Shown: positions 8,335 through 16,819, numbered from the stretch's first letter. The stretch is 37,125 nucleotides of DNA from an uncultured Oscillospiraceae bacterium (GCA_900547305.1 URGH01000018.1:1-37125); one strand, 5' to 3'. Notes: generated from the sequence alone by a model not told the origin. Numbers and translations: made by a program.

Positions 8335-8874
8335 CTATTTAAAGAAAAGCGGCAGCTTTTCAAGGAATATAATATCCTTGCGGTCGGCGGCGTCGCCCTC
8401 TGCCAAAAACGCGCAAGCGGCGGCTTCTGTTCCGCCAGCCTCTTTTACAAGCTCGCGCACAGCGGCAAGCGATTCGCCCGTGCTTATAACATCATCTATA
8501 ATAAGCACTCTTTTGCCCTTTATCAGGTTGGTTTCGCTCTCGCCCAAAAACAGGTGCTGCTCATGCTGCGTTGTAATTGAGGTTACGTTTACCTCAAGCG
8601 GGTGGCGCATATACACCTTCATACCCTTGCGGGCGATTATATAGGGTTTACCCGTCTGACGCGCCATTTCATAGGCTATAGGAATACTCTTTGCCTCGGG
8701 CGTTAAAATAACGTCAAACTCGGGCAGCTTTTTGCGCAGCTCCTTGCAGCCCGCAATAGTCAGTTCAACATCGCCGAAAATTATAAACGCGGCAATGTCC
8801 ATTTTCTCGTTTACAGGAAATCTTTCAAGCCGTCTTTCAAGACCGGCTATTTTCATAGTGTAATATTCAGCCAT
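8335..8874 (-). CDS. Phosphoribosyltransferase, adenine phosphoribosyltransferase-like
   Basis: This 179-residue type I PRTase has the PRPP-binding motif VLIIDDVISTGES at about 119-131, an upstream ILTPEAKSIPIAYEMAR segment typical of Apt/XpR-like proteins, and a C-terminal hydrophobic tail. It should attach a base to PRPP in purine salvage, but the base specificity is not readable; it resembles the apt-like proteins of Clostridia that exist beside the true apt. An AAAGGGG site precedes the ATG. It is the last gene of the alaS-MBL-HIT-PRT operon, 37 nt after the HIT gene. Confidence 0.85.
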   Translation of the reverse strand: MAEYYTMKIAGLERRLERFPVNEKMDIAAFIIFGDVELTIAGCKELRKKLPEFDVILTPEAKSIPIAYEMARQTGKPYIIARKGMKVYMRHPLEVNVTSITTQHEQHLFLGESETNLIKGKRVLIIDDVISTGESLAAVRELVKEAGGTEAAACAFLAEGDAADRKDIIFLEKLPLFFK

Positions 8875-8911
8875 TTTTTATTCCCCTTTAAAAATATTAA
8901 ATACCAAAAAA

Positions 8912-9253
8912 TCAGCCGGGAGGCCACGCAAGGTTTCTGCGCGCCAACAGGTGAAAGTGTATATGGTGAACGGTCTGACCGCCGTCCTCCCCGCAATTAT
9001 TTACAACGCGATAGCCGTTTTCAAGGTTTTCCTGCTTTGCAATTTTCGCAATCGCCTCAAAAACGCGCGCAACCTCTATGCTGTTTGAAGAATCAATTTC
9101 ATCCGCCGAGCCGATATGCTTTTTCGGAATTACCACCGCATGAAACGGCGCCTGCGGGTCAATATCCTTAAAGGCATAGACATACTCGTCCTCATACACC
9201 TTGGTGCTGGGTATCTCCCCCGCCGCTATTTTGCAAAATAAACAGTCTGCCAT
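8912..9253 (-). CDS. HIT-family (HinT-like) nucleotide hydrolase
   Basis: This 113-residue histidine-triad protein carries the His97-Ile-His99-Phe-His101-Leu-Leu motif. It has the HinT layout: an N-terminal CLFCKIAAGEIPSTKVYEDE, with Cys4 and Cys7 that may bind zinc as in many bacterial HITs, and a C-terminal NLAWPPG. The family hydrolyses adenosine 5'-phosphoramidates and aminoacyl-AMP. It lies 12 nt after the MBL gene and is co-transcribed with alaS. That is suggestive because HinT can clear aminoacyl-adenylates released by tRNA synthetases; the functional link is inference. Confidence 0.93.
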   Translation of the reverse strand: MADCLFCKIAAGEIPSTKVYEDEYVYAFKDIDPQAPFHAVVIPKKHIGSADEIDSSNSIEVARVFEAIAKIAKQENLENGYRVVNNCGEDGGQTVHHIHFHLLARRNLAWPPG

Positions 9254-9265
9254 TTTTTCACCTAC

Positions 9266-10102
9266 TTAAAATTCAATTTCCAAACCGTCATAAGAAGTAA
9301 TAAATCCATACTTTTTGCTGATTATTTCAAAATCCTCATAAACTGCGTCACCGCCGTTATGTGAAAAATGGTTAAGAACAAACTTGGTGTTATCGTTTGC
9401 TAAACCCTCTTTTATCATTCTGTCACGGCATTGAATATTCCACCCCAGGCACATATGCGAAGGGTAATCATATTCCATAAACGAACCTGCTGTACAGTCA
9501 AGAGAAACCAGATCATAAACAATTCCCATACTTTTCAGGCAGTTCCACACCTCATCAAAAAACGGACCCGTATCATGAGCATAAAGCAGGTTTTTACTGT
9601 TTTTGCTTATGCTGTAAATAAAGGGATTTTCCGTTCCGTGGTTAGCTTTAAGCGGAATTACGCTGTATTCGCCTGTTTTAAACGGAGCAAATGCTTTTTG
9701 AGTATTAAAACGTATATATTTTTTATGCTCCTCTGTATTTACATAGAAATCAAAATCTTTTTTAAAATCAATACTGCCATGAAAATCGATGCCATGCCAA
9801 CCGTTACTGTAATGAGCATAAACTCCGTTTAATGTATTGGTGAGTTCTTTCGGGTAAAAATGGTCGGAATGACTGTGCGTTATAAGCCAGTGCTTAATAT
9901 TCAAAAGATTTATTCCGTTGATTTGAATATGAGCAAATGTCTCGGGCGGCATATCAATTAACATATCGCCGTCAACCAAAGCCTGTGACCGGGTGCGTAA
10001 GTTTTTACCGCCCAACGCCCTTGATTTTTCGCATACGCTGCAATCGCAAAGCAGCGCGGGTATTCCCTCAGCGGCTGCTGTTCCCAAATATTTGATTTTC
10101 AT
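9266..10102 (-). CDS. MBL-fold metallohydrolase, PhnP-like
   Basis: This 278-residue metallo-beta-lactamase-fold hydrolase has the metal motif HSHSDH (His76, His78, Asp80, His81), later AHDTG and NHFSHNG segments supplying further ligands, and an N-terminal GTAAAEGIPALLCDCSVC typical of the PhnP/YycJ-like group. Cys19, Cys21 and Cys24 resemble the structural zinc site of PhnP, a phosphodiesterase for cyclic ribose phosphates. No other phosphonate genes are present, so the substrate is open. I start at ATG 10102, with AGAGG 8 nt upstream and 4 nt after the alaS stop; an earlier TTG at 10129 would overlap alaS. The gene is more AT-rich than its operon neighbours. Confidence 0.87.
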   Translation of the reverse strand: MKIKYLGTAAAEGIPALLCDCSVCEKSRALGGKNLRTRSQALVDGDMLIDMPPETFAHIQINGINLLNIKHWLITHSHSDHFYPKELTNTLNGVYAHYSNGWHGIDFHGSIDFKKDFDFYVNTEEHKKYIRFNTQKAFAPFKTGEYSVIPLKANHGTENPFIYSISKNSKNLLYAHDTGPFFDEVWNCLKSMGIVYDLVSLDCTAGSFMEYDYPSHMCLGWNIQCRDRMIKEGLANDNTKFVLNHFSHNGGDAVYEDFEIISKKYGFITSYDGLEIEF

Positions 10103-10106
10103 AAAA

Positions 10107-12731
10107 TCAGCCTCTGATTTGAGCGGCAATTACCTGCTCGGCAGTTCCGAGCGCCTTATCCGCCGCCGAAATATCCTTACCGCCCGCCATTGCAAGGTCG
10201 GGCTTGCCGCCGCCGTTGCCGCCGGCTGCCTTTGCAACCTCGCGCACCAAATTGCCCGCGTGCGCGCCTTTATTAAGCGCTTCCTTACCGCAAGCGGCGC
10301 AGAAGGTAAGCTTTTCGCCGTTTACCGCAGCTAATACCACAACCGCATCGGCATAATTTGCCTTTACGGTCTCGGCGGTCTTTTTAAGCTCGTCGGGGGC
10401 GGTGCCGTCAAGCCGTGCCACCGCAACCTTAACGCCGCCTATTTCCTTTGCGCTGTTTACTATCTCTGTTATTTTGCCCGCAGCCAGCTTAGCCTCGGTC
10501 TTTTCAAGCTGCTTTTTTGTGTCTCGCAGCTCGTTTGTCAGCTGCAAAGCGCGCTTTGAAATATCGCCCACAGAGCATTTTAAGGTATCGGCAGTGCTTG
10601 CTATAAGCGTTTTATCGGCATTTATAAGGGATATAACGTTAAGCCCCGTTACCGCCTCAATACGGCGAACGCCTGCCGCAACGCTTGATTCGGAAATAAT
10701 TTTGAAAAGCCCTATTTTGGCGGTGTTATCTATATGTGTGCCGCCGCAAAACTCTATCGACTTATCTTTTACATTTACAACACGCACTATCTCGCCGTAT
10801 TTTTCGCCGAAAAGCGCCATTGCACCGAGCTTACGTGCCTCGGCTATCGGCATTTCGGTATTTTCAACTGCAATACCCTCAAGTATGGCGGTGTTTACAA
10901 AGCTTTCAACCTTTTCGCTTTCTTCGGCGGTCAAAGCCGAAAAATGCGTAAAGTCAAAGCGAACCGCGTTTTCGTTTACAAGCTGACCCGCCTGCTCAAC
11001 GTGCGTGCCCAAAACCGCGCGCAGACCCGCCTGCAAAAGGTGCGCCGCTGTGTGGTTGCGGCGAATTGCGCTGCGGCGCTCTGCATCAATTTCCGCCGTA
11101 ACGGTATCGTCTACGCTTAAAGCACCCTTTTCAACCGTGCCGAAATGGGTAAACACGCCGCCCGCGGTCTTCTTTGTATCGGTAACCTTAAACACGGCAT
11201 TATCTGTATAAATAACGCCCGTATCGCCCACCTGACCGCCGCTTTCGGCGTAAAATGCGGTTTTATCAAGCACTATAATCGCCTTTGCACCCTCTGCGGC
11301 ATAAGAGGTTTGCTCGCCGTCTGCCACAATATCAAGTACGCGTGCGCCGCACTTCTTCTCGGTATATCCCACAAATTCGGTAGCGGGAATATTATCAAAA
11401 CTTATGCCGTCGCTCTTCCAGCTTTCTGCGTCGGCAGATTTGCGGGAGGAACGCGCCATTTGGCGCTGATTTTCCATAAGCTCGCGGAATTTTTCCTCAT
11501 CTACGGTCATATTGTTTTCGGCTAAAATATCCTTTGTAAGGTCAAGCGGAAAACCGTAGGTATCGTAAAGCTTGAATGCGTCCTCACCCGAGAGCACGCC
11601 GCCCGCCTTTATCAGGTCTTTAAGCAGATTCAAGCCTTGGTCTATTGTTTTATTAAAGTTGCTTTCCTCATTGGAAATAACCTTTTTAATAAGCTGCTCT
11701 TTTTCCACAAGCTCGGGGTAGCCCGCCTTGTTTTCGGCAATAACGGCATTTGAAAGCTCGGTTAAAAACGGCTTGTTTATGCCTATTAGCTTGCCGTGCC
11801 TTGCCGCGCGGCGGATAATACGGCGAAGAACATAACCCCTACCCTCGTTGGACGGAATAATACCGTCGCTTATCATAAATACCGAGGCTCTTATGTGGTC
11901 GGTTATAGCACGGATAGAAATATCGGTATTATCGTCCTTTCCGTACTCCTTGCCCGACATTTCGCAAACCTTATTTAATATGTTGCGTATGGTATCAACC
12001 TCAAACATATTGTCAACCCCCTGCATAACGCAGGCAAGGCGCTCAAGCCCCATTCCGGTATCTATATTCTTATGTTCAAGCTCGGTGTAGGTGCCGTCCC
12101 CCATATTGTTGAACTGGGAGAAAACATTGTTCCATATTTCCATATAGCGGTCGCAATCGCACCCCGGCTTGCAGTCGGGGCTGCCGCAGCCGTATTTTTC
12201 GCCGCGGTCAAAGTATATTTCGCTGCACGGTCCGCAGGGACCTGTGCCGTGCTCCCAAAAGTTATCCTCTTTGCCGAGCCTTACAATATGGCTTTCGGGC
12301 ACGCCTATTTTATCGCGCCAAATAGCGTAGGCTTCGTCGTCCTCCTCATAAACCGAGGGCCACAATAAATCTGACGGAATTTCAAGCACCTTGGTTAAAA
12401 ATTCCCACGCCCACTCTATTGCCTGCTCCTTAAAATAATCCCCGAAAGAGAAATTACCAAGCATTTCAAAATATGTGCCGTGGCGCGCGGTGTGCCCAAC
12501 ACGCTCAAGGTCGGGCGTTCTTATGCACTTCTGGCAGGTTGTAACCCGCTTTGAGGGCGGCGTTACCTCGCCCGTGAAGTATTTTTTCATAGGCGCCATA
12601 CCCGAATTTATAAGCAGCAAAGACTTATCGTTATTAGGTACTAACGAAAAGCTTTTCAGCCGCATATGCCCCTTTGACTCAAAAAATGAAAGATATTTTT
12701 CGCGCAGGTCGTTAAGCGAAGTCCACTCCAT
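10107..12731 (-). CDS. alaS: Alanine--tRNA ligase
   Basis: This 874-residue cytoplasmic enzyme charges tRNA-Ala. In order: class II catalytic core (SFFESKGHMRLKS, NSGMAPMKKYFTG, RHGTYFEMLGNFSFGDYFK), tRNA-recognition helices, the editing domain with the HTAAHLL zinc site near residue 565 and CGGTH near 665, then the C-Ala coiled-coil and DHHA1-type domain (GGNGGGKPDLAMAGG). Length equals the family norm. It has a near-consensus promoter and only about a 30-nt leader, so no T-box lies in front. It heads an operon with an MBL hydrolase, a HIT protein and a PRTase. Confidence 0.98.
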   Translation of the reverse strand: MEWTSLNDLREKYLSFFESKGHMRLKSFSLVPNNDKSLLLINSGMAPMKKYFTGEVTPPSKRVTTCQKCIRTPDLERVGHTARHGTYFEMLGNFSFGDYFKEQAIEWAWEFLTKVLEIPSDLLWPSVYEEDDEAYAIWRDKIGVPESHIVRLGKEDNFWEHGTGPCGPCSEIYFDRGEKYGCGSPDCKPGCDCDRYMEIWNNVFSQFNNMGDGTYTELEHKNIDTGMGLERLACVMQGVDNMFEVDTIRNILNKVCEMSGKEYGKDDNTDISIRAITDHIRASVFMISDGIIPSNEGRGYVLRRIIRRAARHGKLIGINKPFLTELSNAVIAENKAGYPELVEKEQLIKKVISNEESNFNKTIDQGLNLLKDLIKAGGVLSGEDAFKLYDTYGFPLDLTKDILAENNMTVDEEKFRELMENQRQMARSSRKSADAESWKSDGISFDNIPATEFVGYTEKKCGARVLDIVADGEQTSYAAEGAKAIIVLDKTAFYAESGGQVGDTGVIYTDNAVFKVTDTKKTAGGVFTHFGTVEKGALSVDDTVTAEIDAERRSAIRRNHTAAHLLQAGLRAVLGTHVEQAGQLVNENAVRFDFTHFSALTAEESEKVESFVNTAILEGIAVENTEMPIAEARKLGAMALFGEKYGEIVRVVNVKDKSIEFCGGTHIDNTAKIGLFKIISESSVAAGVRRIEAVTGLNVISLINADKTLIASTADTLKCSVGDISKRALQLTNELRDTKKQLEKTEAKLAAGKITEIVNSAKEIGGVKVAVARLDGTAPDELKKTAETVKANYADAVVVLAAVNGEKLTFCAACGKEALNKGAHAGNLVREVAKAAGGNGGGKPDLAMAGGKDISAADKALGTAEQVIAAQIRG

Positions 12732-12769
12732 AAATATACATCCTTAAATAAACATAATTTAACCTATAT

Positions 12770-12798
12770 ATTATATACTCAACGCATTTATTTGTCAA
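12770..12798 (-). promoter_or_regulatory. Consensus sigma-A promoter of alaS
   Basis: On the minus strand, TTGACA (12798-12793) and TATAAT (12775-12770) are both perfect, with a 17-bp spacer. Transcription would start near 12763, leaving about a 30-nt leader, too short for a T-box. Confidence 0.88.
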
Positions 12799-12815
12799 TC
12801 CCGCCATTTAGGTTA

Positions 12816-12844
12816 TTTCAATTTTTCGGAAAATATGATAATAT
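12816..12844 (+). promoter_or_regulatory. Probable promoter of the ECF sigma operon
   Basis: TTTCAA (12816-12821) and TAATAT (12839-12844) are 17 bp apart, and the -10 is extended by TG at 12836-12837. This looks like a housekeeping promoter. An additional ECF autoregulatory promoter cannot be recognised without known consensus sites. Confidence 0.5.
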
Positions 12845-12891
12845 AAGGAAAAAGACATTTTCGGTTGTATAAGAAGTGAGGGGGCGGTTTT

Positions 12892-13428
12892 GTGAGCGGC
12901 GAAGATAAATACCGGCTGTTTTTGAGCGGAGACGAAGACGCATTTGACAGAATAATGTGCGAATATTTCGACGGGCTTATATTTTTTATAAACAGATATG
13001 TAAACGACCCGCACACCGCCGAGGATATTGCCATAGATGTATTCGCCTATATAGCGGAAAACAGACGGAAATATAATTTTAAGGTATCGCTTAAAACCTA
13101 TATTTATATGATAGGCAAAAGCCGCGCGCTCAACCTTATAAAGCACCGCAAACGGCACGCCGCCGAGAAACTGCACGAGAATATATCGGCGGAAGAAGAG
13201 TCCCCCGAAAGTGTGTTTTTAAAAAGCGAACAGGCGCGCATATTAAACGCCGCATTATTAAATCTGCCGCCCGATATGCGGGCGGCGGTGCACCTGGTTT
13301 ATTTTGAGGGGCTTTCATATAAGGAAACCGCCGAAATTTTGAAAAAATCGGCAAAGCAGGTTGATAATTTGCTGTTCCGTGCAAAAGCGGCTATGCGAAA
13401 AGAGCTTGAAAAGGAGGATATACCGTGA
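12892..13428 (+). CDS. RNA polymerase ECF-type sigma factor
   Basis: This 178-residue sigma-70-family protein contains only regions 2 and 4. Region 2 (about 5-75) includes FDRIMCEYFDGLIFFINRYVNDPHTAEDIAIDVFAYI; region 4 (about 115-165) includes LPPDMRAAVHLVYFEGLSYKETAEILKKSAKQVDNLLFRAKAAM. It directs core polymerase to a small regulon, usually in response to an envelope signal. The start is a GTG with a GAGGGGG site 8 nt upstream. Its stop overlaps the GTG start of the next gene (GTGA), so it is translationally coupled to a membrane protein that may act as its anti-sigma partner. Confidence 0.92.
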   Translation: MSGEDKYRLFLSGDEDAFDRIMCEYFDGLIFFINRYVNDPHTAEDIAIDVFAYIAENRRKYNFKVSLKTYIYMIGKSRALNLIKHRKRHAAEKLHENISAEEESPESVFLKSEQARILNAALLNLPPDMRAAVHLVYFEGLSYKETAEILKKSAKQVDNLLFRAKAAMRKELEKEDIP

Positions 13429-14558
13429 AAAGCTTTGAAGAAAGAAAGGCGGAGGTCTGCCGCCGCCGCAAAATTATTGCGGAAAAGCGGAAAAAGAGAA
13501 ATAAATTACTGCTTTGCGCCGCTCCCGTAATTATCGCGGTCGGCATAGCTGTTACTGTGAATTTTTCCGATATTTTTCCGCTTAACAGTGCAAAAAACGA
13601 AAGCACCGACAGCAGCACATTATCCCCCGATACCGATTTACCCACGCTTGAAATAGGCGCGCACGACGGCGGCTACGGCTATGAGGGGTACCTTGCGCAC
13701 GATATTTCGGAGCTTGTAAACGCAAACCCATGGAACGAGAATATTTCACTCGCCGCGCTGCCTGTTTTCAGGGTTAAAAACGATACACCCGAAAATAAAT
13801 TAAAGGAACTGATAACCGCCACCGCCGAAAAGCTTAGTTTAAAGGGTTTTGGCAGCTTTACAAATGACGGCGGCGCGGTATTTGCCGAGAGCGAAAGCAT
13901 AAAAATCACGGCAACCGATACGGATATTGCCGTTTACTTTAAAAAAGCCGAAAGGCTGCCGAAAAAATATAATTTCGGATATTATGCCTCATATAAGGAT
14001 ATGAAAAAAAGCGCCGGATATTTAAAGAATAAATACCGTGCTCTATTTAAAGACGGAAAGTATATTTTGAATTTATACGGCGGCGACTGCGATATTTACG
14101 GCAGGCGGCAATATCATATCAGCTTTTATAAGGACAGCGACGATATAGTTCAAAAAATCATAAATTACAATTTTTATAAAACCCGTTTCACCCCGAATGA
14201 TAACGGAGAATTGGAACAAATAAGCACTGATTCGCCTAATCTCGGCGATAAAATCGGGAATTACCCCGTTATATCCCCCGATAAGGCAAAGGAGCTTTTG
14301 TATGACGGGAAATATGTTACTTCTTCCCCCACCGCAATTAAAAAAAGCGATAAAACAGCGCAAACCGAGCTTGTTTATCGGTTTGCGCCGTGGGAAAAAT
14401 ATTATATACCCTATTACCGTTTTTTTGTGGCGGAAGAACGCACAGGAAACGAAAGCTTAGAAAAACAAGGCTTTAAATGCTACTGCGCATATTATGTTCC
14501 CGCCACCCAAGAAAAATATATAGCAAATATGCCACTGTGGAACGGCGCTATTAACTGA
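13425..14558 (+). CDS. Single-pass membrane protein coupled to the ECF sigma gene (possible anti-sigma factor)
   Basis: I do not recognise a family. The 377-residue protein has a very basic cytoplasmic N-terminus (about 1-26, rich in Arg/Lys), one hydrophobic helix (about 28-46, LLLCAAPVIIAVGIAVTV), and a roughly 325-residue outside domain rich in Tyr, Lys and Asp, preceded by a Ser/Thr-rich linker. The arrangement (cytoplasmic head, TM, sensor domain, overlap with an ECF sigma gene) is that of anti-sigma factors, but the cytoplasmic head is too short for a zinc-finger or RsgI-type anti-sigma domain and lacks an HxxxCxxC motif. Its 3' end overlaps the converging kinase-like gene by 8 bp. Function is inferred from position only. 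Confidence 0.75.
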   Translation: MKSFEERKAEVCRRRKIIAEKRKKRNKLLLCAAPVIIAVGIAVTVNFSDIFPLNSAKNESTDSSTLSPDTDLPTLEIGAHDGGYGYEGYLAHDISELVNANPWNENISLAALPVFRVKNDTPENKLKELITATAEKLSLKGFGSFTNDGGAVFAESESIKITATDTDIAVYFKKAERLPKKYNFGYYASYKDMKKSAGYLKNKYRALFKDGKYILNLYGGDCDIYGRRQYHISFYKDSDDIVQKIINYNFYKTRFTPNDNGELEQISTDSPNLGDKIGNYPVISPDKAKELLYDGKYVTSSPTAIKKSDKTAQTELVYRFAPWEKYYIPYYRFFVAEERTGNESLEKQGFKCYCAYYVPATQEKYIANMPLWNGAIN

Positions 14559-15042
14559 TATGTTTTAATATTTCTGCTACCGTTTCCTCTGCGTTGCCGC
14601 TTTTCACCGTTATATCGGCGTATTTTTTATAAAGCGGCAGCCTTTCGTTATAAACGCTTTCAAGCGTTTCGCCACGCCGCATTGCAATACCGCGCGTTGT
14701 GATATTGTTTATGCGGCGCTCTATTTCTTCAAGCGGCACGTCAAGAAACACCGCCTTGCCGCCGCTTTTAAGCTTTCTCATAGCCCTTTCGCCGAAAACC
14801 GCGCTGCCGCCCGTTGCAACCACCGAATTTTCAAAATCCGCTGCGGCTATTACATTTTCCTCGGTTTTAAGAAAGAAATCAAGCCCGCCGCCGTCTATTA
14901 ATTCCTGCAGCTTTTTGCCGGTTTCCTGCTGAATTAAAAGGTCAGTATCGGAAAACCGCATACCCGCCGCCTTTGCCAGCAAAACGCCCACCGTGCTTTT
15001 GCCGGAGCCGGGCATACCTATTAAAATTATGTTCCCGCTCAT
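14551..15042 (-). CDS. Shikimate kinase-like P-loop kinase with an altered substrate site
   Basis: The 163-residue protein has the fold of AroK: Walker A GMPGSGKST (9-17), the SDTD motif (Asp32, Asp34), an Arg117 lid and RLPLY (Arg134). Compared with classical shikimate kinase, the Arg of the FRxxE motif that grips the shikimate carboxylate is Leu58 (FFLKTE), and the GGG shikimate/P-loop motif reads GGS (Ser80). No other aromatic-pathway gene lies nearby. Its ATG overlaps the PFL-family stop by 1 nt (TGATG), so it is translationally coupled to that gene. It may be a true but divergent AroK or a kinase for another small molecule; an automatic annotation as aroK should be treated with care. Confidence 0.85.
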   Translation of the reverse strand: MSGNIILIGMPGSGKSTVGVLLAKAAGMRFSDTDLLIQQETGKKLQELIDGGGLDFFLKTEENVIAAADFENSVVATGGSAVFGERAMRKLKSGGKAVFLDVPLEEIERRINNITTRGIAMRRGETLESVYNERLPLYKKYADITVKSGNAEETVAEILKHIS

Positions 15043-16397
15043 CAGTTTTTAAGGCTTTGCAGGGGGGCGGGTATACGCCCCGCGCGGTCGATAAACCTTT
15101 TCGGGCTTTTTTCAAGGTTTACGCGCATTATCGGTCCCGAGCCTAAAAGCCCGCCGAAATTAAGCTCCTCGCCCGCCTTTTTGCCTATTGCGGGAATTAC
15201 CCTTACCGCCGTGGTTTTTGAGTTTACCATACCGATAGCCGCCTCATCCGCGATTATTGCGGAAATAACCTCTGCGGGGGTCTCACCGGGAATCGCTATC
15301 ATATCAAGCCCCACAGAGCAAACCGCAGTCATAGCCTCCAGCTTTTCAAGCTGCAAATCGCCCGAGCGCGCTGCGGCTATCATGCCCGCGTCCTCTGTTA
15401 CGGGAATAAACGCGCCCGAAAGCCCGCCGACGGAGGAGGACGCCATAACGCCGCCCTTTTTAACCGCGTCATTAAGCAGTGCAAGCGCCGCGGTAGTGCC
15501 GTGCGTTCCGCAGGTTTCAAGCCCCATTTCTTCAAGAATATGCGCCACCGAGTCGCCCACCGCGGGCGTGGGGGCTAACGATAAATCCACTATACCGAAA
15601 GGAACGCCGAGCCGCTTTGAGGCTTCTGTTCCCACAAGCTGACCCATACGGGTTATTTTAAATGCCGTGCGCTTTACTATTTCGGCAACGCTGCCCAGGT
15701 CAACATTCGGGTACTTTTTTAGCGCCGCCTGAACAACGCCGGGGCCCGAAACGCCCACGTGCACCACGCAGTCGGGCTCGCCCACGCCGTGGAATGCGCC
15801 CGCCATAAAGGGGTTATCCTCAACCGCATTGCAGAATACAACCAGCTTTGCGCAGCCTATGCAATCGCGGTCGGCGGTTTTCTCGGCAGTCTCGCGCACA
15901 ATTTCGCCCATTAGCTTTACCGCGTCCATATTTATGCCCGATTTTGTAGACCCTATATTTACCGATGAGCAAATGTTTTCGGTTGTATCGAGTGCCTCGG
16001 GAATTGAGCGTATAAGCGCCTCATCCCCCGCAGAAAAGCCCTTATGCACAAGGGCGGAGTAGCCGCCTATAAAGTTTACGCCCGTAGCGTCCGCCGCGCG
16101 CTGCAGCGTTTTTGCATAAAGCACGGGGTCGCCGCCGGTGGCGGCAAGCATTGATATGGGGGTTACGGAAATTCGCTTGTTTATTATCGGAATACCGTAT
16201 TCCCGCTCTATATCCTCACCGGTTTTAACAAGGTTACCGGCGAGTCTTGTTATCTTCTCGTAAATTTTATTGCAGGAACTCTTTATATCCGAATCGGCGC
16301 AGTTAAGCAGGGAAATTCCCATTGTCACCGTGCGGATATCAAGATTTTCCTCGGAAATCATATTTATGGTTTCCATTATATCGTTAATATTAAGCAT
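15042..16397 (-). CDS. PFL-family protein of the UPF0210/DUF711 type
   Basis: The 451-residue protein belongs to the DUF711/UPF0210 family, whose fold resembles glycyl-radical pyruvate formate-lyase but which lacks an obvious glycyl-radical loop; its reaction is unknown. Typical segments are LDIRTVTMGISLLNC near the start, FIGGYSALVHKGF, NIGSTKSGINMDAV, VHVGVSGPGVV, ETCGTHGTTAALALLNDAVKKGG and GIAIPGETPAEV-like text at about residue 375. Length matches the family. An ACT-domain protein (UPF0237) precedes it by 16 nt, the conserved partner in many Firmicutes, and a shikimate-kinase-like gene follows with a 1-nt overlap. Confidence 0.95.
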   Translation of the reverse strand: MLNINDIMETINMISEENLDIRTVTMGISLLNCADSDIKSSCNKIYEKITRLAGNLVKTGEDIEREYGIPIINKRISVTPISMLAATGGDPVLYAKTLQRAADATGVNFIGGYSALVHKGFSAGDEALIRSIPEALDTTENICSSVNIGSTKSGINMDAVKLMGEIVRETAEKTADRDCIGCAKLVVFCNAVEDNPFMAGAFHGVGEPDCVVHVGVSGPGVVQAALKKYPNVDLGSVAEIVKRTAFKITRMGQLVGTEASKRLGVPFGIVDLSLAPTPAVGDSVAHILEEMGLETCGTHGTTAALALLNDAVKKGGVMASSSVGGLSGAFIPVTEDAGMIAAARSGDLQLEKLEAMTAVCSVGLDMIAIPGETPAEVISAIIADEAAIGMVNSKTTAVRVIPAIGKKAGEELNFGGLLGSGPIMRVNLEKSPKRFIDRAGRIPAPLQSLKN

Positions 16398-16413
16398 TGG
16401 GCAGCTCCTTTTT

Positions 16414-16683
16414 TTAAATGCGGTGCATTGAATTGAAAATATCCTCGTGCATTACGCGAATATCAAGTCCTTTGCCGACACCCAGTGCTTTCATTTTATC
16501 CGAAAACTCGGTAAACGTGCAGTTAAGCCCGTCAATTTCCGTAAGCATTACCATTACGAACATATCCTGCAAAACCGACTGCGTAATGTCAACTATATTA
16601 ACATTGCACTCCGCGCACACCGCGCTTACCTCGGAAATTATTCCTACCGCGTCCTTACCTATAACCGATACTACTGTTTTCAT
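16414..16683 (-). CDS. ACT-domain protein, UPF0237 family
   Basis: This 89-residue protein is essentially one ACT domain (about 3-75: VVSVIGKDAVGIISEVSAVCAECNVNIVDITQSVLQDMFVMVM). ACT domains bind amino acids or related small ligands and usually regulate a partner enzyme, here most likely the DUF711 protein encoded 16 nt downstream. AGGAG lies about 11 nt before the ATG, a wide spacing that suggests modest translation. It is the first gene of the operon and has a good promoter. The ligand is not known. Confidence 0.93.
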   Translation of the reverse strand: MKTVVSVIGKDAVGIISEVSAVCAECNVNIVDITQSVLQDMFVMVMLTEIDGLNCTFTEFSDKMKALGVGKGLDIRVMHEDIFNSMHRI

Positions 16684-16709
16684 TGTGTTTCACGCTCCTG
16701 ACGGTTCTC

Positions 16710-16738
16710 ATTCTACCACATTTCCCCTTTAATATCAA
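16710..16738 (-). promoter_or_regulatory. Promoter of the ACT-PFL-kinase operon
   Basis: On the minus strand, TTGATA (16738-16733) and TAGAAT (16715-16710) are 17 bp apart. The ACT gene start follows 26 bp after the -10. Confidence 0.7.
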
Positions 16739-16789
16739 GATATAAATACGCTGCCGATGTAAATTTAAAAGTCGTTCACGCGGAAGTAT

Positions 16790-16819
16790 TTGACAGCTTC
16801 GGCACAAATATGCTACAAT
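16790..16819 (+). promoter_or_regulatory. Promoter of the lipoprotein gene
   Basis: A perfect TTGACA (16790-16795) is followed after 18 bp by TACAAT (16814-16819). The ATG follows 43 bp later with an AAAGGAAA ribosome site. Confidence 0.7.

Noticed and set aside
8344..8361. GAAAAGC/GCTTTTC hairpin at the end of the PRTase gene as a plus-strand terminator
   Set aside because: It is inside the PRTase coding sequence and no T-run follows on the plus strand; a better minus-strand terminator exists at 8235-8264.
10402..11525. Plus-strand frames of 126-194 codons opposite alaS
   Set aside because: They are antisense to conserved alaS motifs and show no domain signature.
15181..15642. 153-codon plus-strand frame opposite the DUF711 gene
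   Set aside because: Its Ser/Ala/Pro-rich text mirrors the Gly/Ala-rich DUF711 codons; no start signal.
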